DNA of 22,235 nt from Acholeplasmatales bacterium (GTDB taxonomy: Bacteria > Bacillota_I > Bacilli_A > Acholeplasmatales > Anaeroplasmataceae): positions 1 through 22,235 of the forward strand of contig JAILGR010000176.1 of the NCBI GenBank assembly GCA_024696565.1, read 5' to 3'. This document shows positions 17,907 through 22,235 of the stretch, piece by piece (within the stretch, counting starts at the first letter, position 1; each line of letters begins with the position of its first letter). The position numbers and the translations under genes were made by a program. A model generated the notes under the pieces. It was not told where the DNA came from. It worked only from the letters and a program-made list of their open reading frames with translations, and ran no database searches.

Positions 17907-19115
17907 ATGGGATTTTTTACTAAGAAAAAGGATGAGCCTGAAAAACCTGAAGTAAAAAGAAAAACCGGAATTTTTGGTATTTTAAGAAATGACAGTGATA
18001 CTAAAAATGATAATTCAGATCAAAAAGGCAATAGTCAACTAACACAAAATAGAGTTAATCAAACTAGTCAAAGACAACCGCAACCAAGTAATTATAGACA
18101 AGCAGAAGCTAACAACAATAATAATAGGCCTATTATTACTGAAGAAGAAAAAAGAGAAATTAGAGAAGGCTTTACTAATATGAAAAAGGAGATTGATGAA
18201 AATCCTGAAGCAAAAGAAGCCTTTAGTGCCTTGGGTGCTTTGTTTGGTCAAGCTGCAAGAGGCTTTGCTAATATGGTTAATGAAGCCCAAAAAGATAACT
18301 TGCAACAACAACAAAGACAGGATAGACTTCAACAAAATAATAATTTTGTTAATACAGATTCTAATGAATATAAGAAGGGCTATCAAGATGGATATCAAGT
18401 TGGATACCAAGAAGGTGTTAATAAAAGTAATGAAAAAGCACAACAATCTAGTAATGATTCCATTCGTAGTGGTTCATTACGTGCTGGTATTGCAGCTAGT
18501 ATTGCTGTTGGATTAGATAGAGAAACTAATAATCTAGGAGCAAGATTACGCGATGATAGAAATATGATAAATACTAAAAATATAGCGGTAGTTGAAACTG
18601 CTAAAACTATAGATTGGGAAAAAATTACTCGTGAGCCTTATGAGGCTATCTCTTATGATTTCGATCTAGATCCTAAAATTATTTCTTATTTGTTTAGTTT
18701 GGATGGTACCCCTTATACTGATGAAGCACCAAAGCAAAGTGTTAGAGATATCATAAAGCAAAGAACAACTACAATAAATCTAAATCAAAGAGCAACTAGA
18801 GGGATAGAATCTAGAGTGGCTTCTTCTATAAAACAATTAAAGCCAGTTGGTAGTATGGCTATGAATATTAATGCAAGTGATCTTTCAAAGTATGCTACAA
18901 AAAATAAAATAGTTGTTGCAACATCGGATGCAAAAGAAGAAGAGAAAAAAGAAGTAGAAAACTATGGTGAACCTACAGTTAAACAATGGGATAATCCTGA
19001 AAACCCATTTATGGCAAATGATACATTAGAAACATGGTTTAAGAATTATTTTGAAATAGATGATGCAAGTGAATATAGAGGCTATTTTGTCGATATTAAG
19101 GGAGGTAAAATATGA
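17907..19115 (+). CDS. Gln/Asn-rich cytoplasmic protein with YxxG repeats, function unknown
   Basis: 402 residues, no signal peptide and no clear membrane helix. In order: a basic N-terminus (1-25); a low-complexity N/Q/S linker (30-75); a charged helical part (77-130) with the glycine-spaced ALGALFGQAARGF (108-120); a Q-rich run (132-146); a repeat YKKGYQDGYQVGYQEG (155-170) with Gly every fourth residue after Tyr-x-x; a weakly hydrophobic, Gly/Ala-rich GSLRAGIAASIAVGL (189-203); and a more ordinary globular C-terminal half (225-402). The repeats suggest self-association or membrane contact, but this is inference. AAAGGAG precedes the ATG. Its last four bases overlap the Zn-PLC-type gene (ATGA), so the two proteins are probably made together. 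I do not recognise the family. Confidence 0.85.
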   Translation: MGFFTKKKDEPEKPEVKRKTGIFGILRNDSDTKNDNSDQKGNSQLTQNRVNQTSQRQPQPSNYRQAEANNNNNRPIITEEEKREIREGFTNMKKEIDENPEAKEAFSALGALFGQAARGFANMVNEAQKDNLQQQQRQDRLQQNNNFVNTDSNEYKKGYQDGYQVGYQEGVNKSNEKAQQSSNDSIRSGSLRAGIAASIAVGLDRETNNLGARLRDDRNMINTKNIAVVETAKTIDWEKITREPYEAISYDFDLDPKIISYLFSLDGTPYTDEAPKQSVRDIIKQRTTTINLNQRATRGIESRVASSIKQLKPVGSMAMNINASDLSKYATKNKIVVATSDAKEEEKKEVENYGEPTVKQWDNPENPFMANDTLETWFKNYFEIDDASEYRGYFVDIKGGKI

Positions 19116-21694
19116 AAAGTAAATCACATATTTTTATGGCGAATTTATTAAGAGAAGCCATAATCCCTAATGGTAGAGTAACAATCGATGGAACTGTTTA
19201 TAGAGTACCAAGAGAAATGGTTGAGGCTATAGGATTATATCCTAATTATTATAGAGCAGGTGCGGTAGGACCAGACTTTTTCCCAGATATGTTCTTTGGT
19301 CAAGCAAGAATTCATCCAGAACAATCAGGTCGTGTTTTAAAACGTATGCAAGATGTTTTAAAAAGATATAATAGAAGTTCAAAAGATTATTATCCTGCTT
19401 ATGCTTTCTATTTAGGCTATTTAACTCACTACGCAACAGATTTATTTGGTCATGAAGATGTTAATCATTATGCTTTAGGCGTATTCCCTGATATTGGAGG
19501 TTTGGTTGAGAAGCTTTTAAATGGTCAATTAAAAGAGGCTTATGCTGATATATCAATTATGGTAAGACATATAATGGTTGAAAGTTATATGGATAATAAA
19601 GTACCTGAGGATGAAAATTTAGATATTGAAGTACCTTTTGATTTTCTTAGGAAATGTTTTTGTACAGCTGAAGCCTATGAATGGCTACCTAAAGATTTAG
19701 ATGGTGGTGGTGTTACTTCTTTTAACGTATTACCATATTTATTAAAAGAATATAAAGAAGCACTATATAACCAAGGTGGGACAAGAGGAATTGAAAAAAG
19801 AGAAGAATATATTAATGGTTGGCTAAATCTATGGGCAACTTTTACAAAGATTGATATTGAATCAGGCCTAAAAGATGCATATACAGCCTGTGAAGAACCA
19901 TTTATTCATTTAATTATTAATTATGTTCTTGCAGCTTTAGGTAAGAAACAAGGAACATATGATTTCATTGAAACAGCGTTACATGTTTTAGGCTTTATTA
20001 ACGATATTGTAAATACAATTATGACTCTTGGATTAAATAAAGCTGTAAGTGCTGCTGGTGATGCAATTGGTGAAAAAATAAAAGAAGTTATTATTGAAAA
20101 AATATTAACTGAAATAGTTAAAGCATTAGGTGGTAAGGAAGAAAATTACGAAGACATTGATGCTTGTATGGATTATATAAAGAGTCTATATGATATACCT
20201 CAAATACTACTAGATGATGACACATTCTTTGAACTACATAATAAGAAAGCCCAAAAATTATCTAAAGAAGATGACGATTTTAAAGATTATTGTTTAAGAA
20301 ATAAGATTCCTTCAGGTAAAGCTACATTTAGTCAATACTTAGATTTTAAATGGGGTAATTATGGTAAAGATAGAACTATTGAAGGACAAAAATATTTAGA
20401 GTTTAAAAGATGTTTAAAAATGGGACTTCTTTGTATGATTGGAGCCAATAATTTAAATAGATTATTCTACGATATTACAGGAGATAATAAACATATATTT
20501 GAAGGTGTAAATAGAGAATTTGGTGTTTACCGTATATGCGTAGATATAACTGTTAGTAATAAAAGTTGTTCTGGTACTGATGATAATGTTTATCTAGAAA
20601 TTGGATCTGAAGGTCATATGGGTAAATATAAATTAGATCATGGTGGAGTTAATGATTTTGAAAATAGCGATCAAAGAACATATGAAATATATTTAACTTC
20701 ATTTTTACCTTTTAATAAAATTACTAAGGTTAGATTAAGAAAAGAAAGTGACGATGACTTATATTTAGCACAAAGCTTTGTTAAAGATATGGATACTGGT
20801 ATATTAATTGCTAGGGGTGGGTCAATGGATTTTACTCCTAAAAAGAATGTTTATGATTTGGCCGTTACTAGCAATTTAGATAAAATAGCTAGAGATGTTG
20901 ATGAAAATGGCAATGATTTTGTTGGTGGTGTATATGTTGCATTTAAAGCTGATTCTACAGTTATAAATAGAGAAATCGCCATATTGGGTTATAACGATAT
21001 GGGTAACGCAACTGGTGTTTCATTTTTATCTTCTTTTTCCATGCCAGCAGCTATGGCAGGAGCCTTTATTACAAGAATTCTACCAAGTGATATGGGAGTT
21101 GTTTATATACCTCTTTATGTTAGACTTTCTGATATTTCTAAATTTACAATATCTTTAACAGGTGATAGATCACTTCAAGATGTATTTATTTATAATGCTG
21201 TAGATTTTAGATTACTTGCAAAAATAGATGAATTATCTCCTGGTTCAATGGAGCTTGCTTTAAGATTATATCAATTTCCAAGTTCTGATTATTCATATAG
21301 ATGTAGGGCTTTTGGTGTAATTATTAAAACTGCTGAATCTGCCTTTTCTGGAACTAATGATGATATTAGTATGGAAGTTTATATGAAAGATGGCACAAAA
21401 TATGATGCAAAAGATTTAGATACTTATGCATATGATGATTTTGAGGCTGGAGATATTGATATGTATAGTTTCTTAATAGGCGGTGAAATAGATTTAGAAA
21501 ATGTTAGAGAATTTGTACTACATAAATCATGTAATTCAGATATTGGTGACTGGACAGTCGACTTTGTTTCAATTATAGACTTATTTTATGGAACGCCAAT
21601 AGCCTATCACAAAATGTCAGGTCCTACTGTAATAGAAGGAGATGGCATAATAAAGATTACTGATGGTTATTGGAAGAGAATAGAAATTAAATAA
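19112..21694 (+). CDS. Zinc phospholipase C-type protein with two PLAT-like domains
   Basis: 860 residues. Residues 1 to about 270 resemble the zinc-dependent PLC family (Clostridium alpha-toxin type). Candidate metal ligands are His6, Asp55 (GAVGPDFFPD), His68 (RIHPEQ), His106 and Asp110 (LTHYATD), His114, and His153 with Glu157 (HIMVE, like alpha-toxin His148/Glu152). A helical region follows (about 285-345 amphipathic; to 450). Two PLAT-like beta-sandwiches then appear, about 472-563 (SGTDDNVYLEIG) and 729-830 (SGTNDDISMEVY), separated by about 165 unassigned residues. Alpha-toxin also joins PLC to PLAT, but has one PLAT domain, a signal peptide and mature-end Trp1 as ligand; here none of the last two exist, so a cytoplasmic or non-classically exported phosphoesterase is more likely. 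GGAGG lies upstream, in the end of the 402-residue gene. Confidence 0.85.
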   Translation: MKSKSHIFMANLLREAIIPNGRVTIDGTVYRVPREMVEAIGLYPNYYRAGAVGPDFFPDMFFGQARIHPEQSGRVLKRMQDVLKRYNRSSKDYYPAYAFYLGYLTHYATDLFGHEDVNHYALGVFPDIGGLVEKLLNGQLKEAYADISIMVRHIMVESYMDNKVPEDENLDIEVPFDFLRKCFCTAEAYEWLPKDLDGGGVTSFNVLPYLLKEYKEALYNQGGTRGIEKREEYINGWLNLWATFTKIDIESGLKDAYTACEEPFIHLIINYVLAALGKKQGTYDFIETALHVLGFINDIVNTIMTLGLNKAVSAAGDAIGEKIKEVIIEKILTEIVKALGGKEENYEDIDACMDYIKSLYDIPQILLDDDTFFELHNKKAQKLSKEDDDFKDYCLRNKIPSGKATFSQYLDFKWGNYGKDRTIEGQKYLEFKRCLKMGLLCMIGANNLNRLFYDITGDNKHIFEGVNREFGVYRICVDITVSNKSCSGTDDNVYLEIGSEGHMGKYKLDHGGVNDFENSDQRTYEIYLTSFLPFNKITKVRLRKESDDDLYLAQSFVKDMDTGILIARGGSMDFTPKKNVYDLAVTSNLDKIARDVDENGNDFVGGVYVAFKADSTVINREIAILGYNDMGNATGVSFLSSFSMPAAMAGAFITRILPSDMGVVYIPLYVRLSDISKFTISLTGDRSLQDVFIYNAVDFRLLAKIDELSPGSMELALRLYQFPSSDYSYRCRAFGVIIKTAESAFSGTNDDISMEVYMKDGTKYDAKDLDTYAYDDFEAGDIDMYSFLIGGEIDLENVREFVLHKSCNSDIGDWTVDFVSIIDLFYGTPIAYHKMSGPTVIEGDGIIKITDGYWKRIEIK

Positions 21695-21700
21695 AATTAT

Positions 21701-21729
21701 AAAAGTCCTAGCAATCAACTAGGACTTTT
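21701..21729. terminator. Bidirectional intrinsic terminator
   Basis: AAAAGTCCTAG (21701-21711) pairs perfectly with CTAGGACTTTT (21719-21729), loop CAATCAA. The A and T runs serve both strands, so it ends the Zn-PLC gene on + and the YigZ-family gene on -. The - strand stop codon (21708-21710) is inside the stem. Confidence 0.9.
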
Positions 21730-22235
21730 GTATCTTCTATATAAGTTAAGGCTTCGCCATTAATATTATATTTGTATAAATCTTTTTTAAATTCATCTAC
21801 CTTATCTTTATCCATAGCTAAGGTTAATATTATATCTGATTGAAAAGATGTATCAATAATTGTAATATAATTAAATACCTTAAGTAATGTATTATAAGCA
21901 TTATATGATATAGTTAAACAAAATTTAGACTGAAGCTTCATATCACAAAATGAAGCTTTTTTTAATGCTTCAGAAACGGAAGAAGAATAAGCTCTAATTA
22001 AACCACCAGAACCAAGTAATATTCCTCCAAAATATCTTGTTGTAATAGCTAAGATATTTGTTAAATTATTTTTCTTTAAAACATCTAGCATTGGAAATCC
22101 TGCTGTCTTTTGTGGTTCTCCATCATCTGAGGCTTTTTGTATTTCTTGATTATCACCTAAAATATAGGCATAACAATTATGTTTAGCATCATAATGCTTT
22201 TTTCTTATATCTATTAATATTTGATTAATTTCATC
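21708..22235 (-). CDS. YigZ/IMPACT (UPF0029) family protein, N-terminus outside window
   Basis: The - strand frame is open from the window edge (codon 22235-22233) to TAG at 21708, 175 residues without the N-terminus; the ATG at 22091 is internal. The family signature is clear: ASDDGEPQKTAGFPMLDVL followed by ITTRYFGGILLGSGGLIRAY. After it comes the small C-terminal ferredoxin-like domain (about the last 65 residues). Bacterial YigZ proteins are about 200-215 residues, so some 30-40 are missing. Their molecular role is unsettled; eukaryotic IMPACT regulates the Gcn2 kinase, and structural work suggests nucleic-acid binding. It is cytoplasmic and convergent to the Zn-PLC gene. Confidence 0.9.
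   Translation of the reverse strand, partial: DEINQILIDIRKKHYDAKHNCYAYILGDNQEIQKASDDGEPQKTAGFPMLDVLKKNNLTNILAITTRYFGGILLGSGGLIRAYSSSVSEALKKASFCDMKLQSKFCLTISYNAYNTLLKVFNYITIIDTSFQSDIILTLAMDKDKVDEFKKDLYKYNINGEALTYIEDTKVLVDC

Noticed and set aside
17907-21694. Mobile element or phage cargo
   Set aside because: No integrase, transposase, terminal repeats or tRNA nearby; base composition looks like the neighbours.
19112-21694. Secreted alpha-toxin orthologue
   Set aside because: No signal peptide, no mature N-terminal Trp ligand, and a different domain count; only family-level similarity is supported.

Overview
The window is AT-rich DNA (about one third G+C by eye) from a low-GC Gram-positive-type bacterium in the Bacilli / Erysipelotrichia / Mollicute-relative part of the tree. 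Genes are dense, ribosome-binding sites are AGGAGG-like, start codons are ATG and GTG, and terminators are intrinsic. TGA is used as a stop (ends of atpI, atpC and the 402-residue gene) and tryptophan is TGG, so this is not a Mycoplasma/Spiroplasma genome with reassigned TGA. The rpiB-upp-atp order and the shared-type sugar ABC importer fit gut-dwelling fermentative Bacilli; a species cannot be named from sequence alone.

Layout. (1) 1-411: 3' end of a SAM-dependent methyltransferase gene, closed by a terminator. (2) 588-9397: one nine-gene unit on the + strand with a sigmaA-type promoter and a cre-like operator. It holds two LplB/LplC-type (CUT1) permeases, an unusually large lipoprotein solute-binding protein, its own MsmK/UgpC-type ATPase, and five membrane proteins I do not recognise (one before the permeases, two before and two after the ATPase). 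A terminator follows. (3) 9535-17781: rpiB, upp and a complete F1Fo ATP synthase operon (atpZ-I-B-E-F-H-A-G-D-C), ending with a DUF1146/YwzB-type membrane gene and a strong terminator. Many joints are overlapping (TAATG, ATGA). The c subunit carries a Na+-type ion-binding signature with two carboxylates per site. (4) 17907-21694: a two-gene, translationally coupled cassette: a 402-residue Gln/Asn-rich protein with YxxG repeats of unknown function, and an 860-residue protein with a zinc phospholipase C-type domain (full metal-ligand set) and two PLAT-like domains but no signal peptide. (5) 21708-22235: a convergent, partial YigZ/IMPACT-family gene on the - strand, sharing a bidirectional terminator with region 4.

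How they work together. Region 2 should bring an oligo- or polysaccharide-derived sugar into the cell, under catabolite control if the cre-like site is real; the substrate is unknown because no glycoside hydrolase or regulator lies in the window. Region 3 combines pentose-phosphate interconversion, uracil salvage and the ion-coupled ATP synthase/ATPase. The least explained parts are the four small 4-TM proteins around the importer ATPase and the YxxG / Zn-PLC-PLAT pair.

No rRNA, tRNA, CRISPR array, insertion sequence or origin was seen. No gene-free stretch exceeds 300 bases; the longest are 412-587, 9398-9534 and 17782-17906, all described below.
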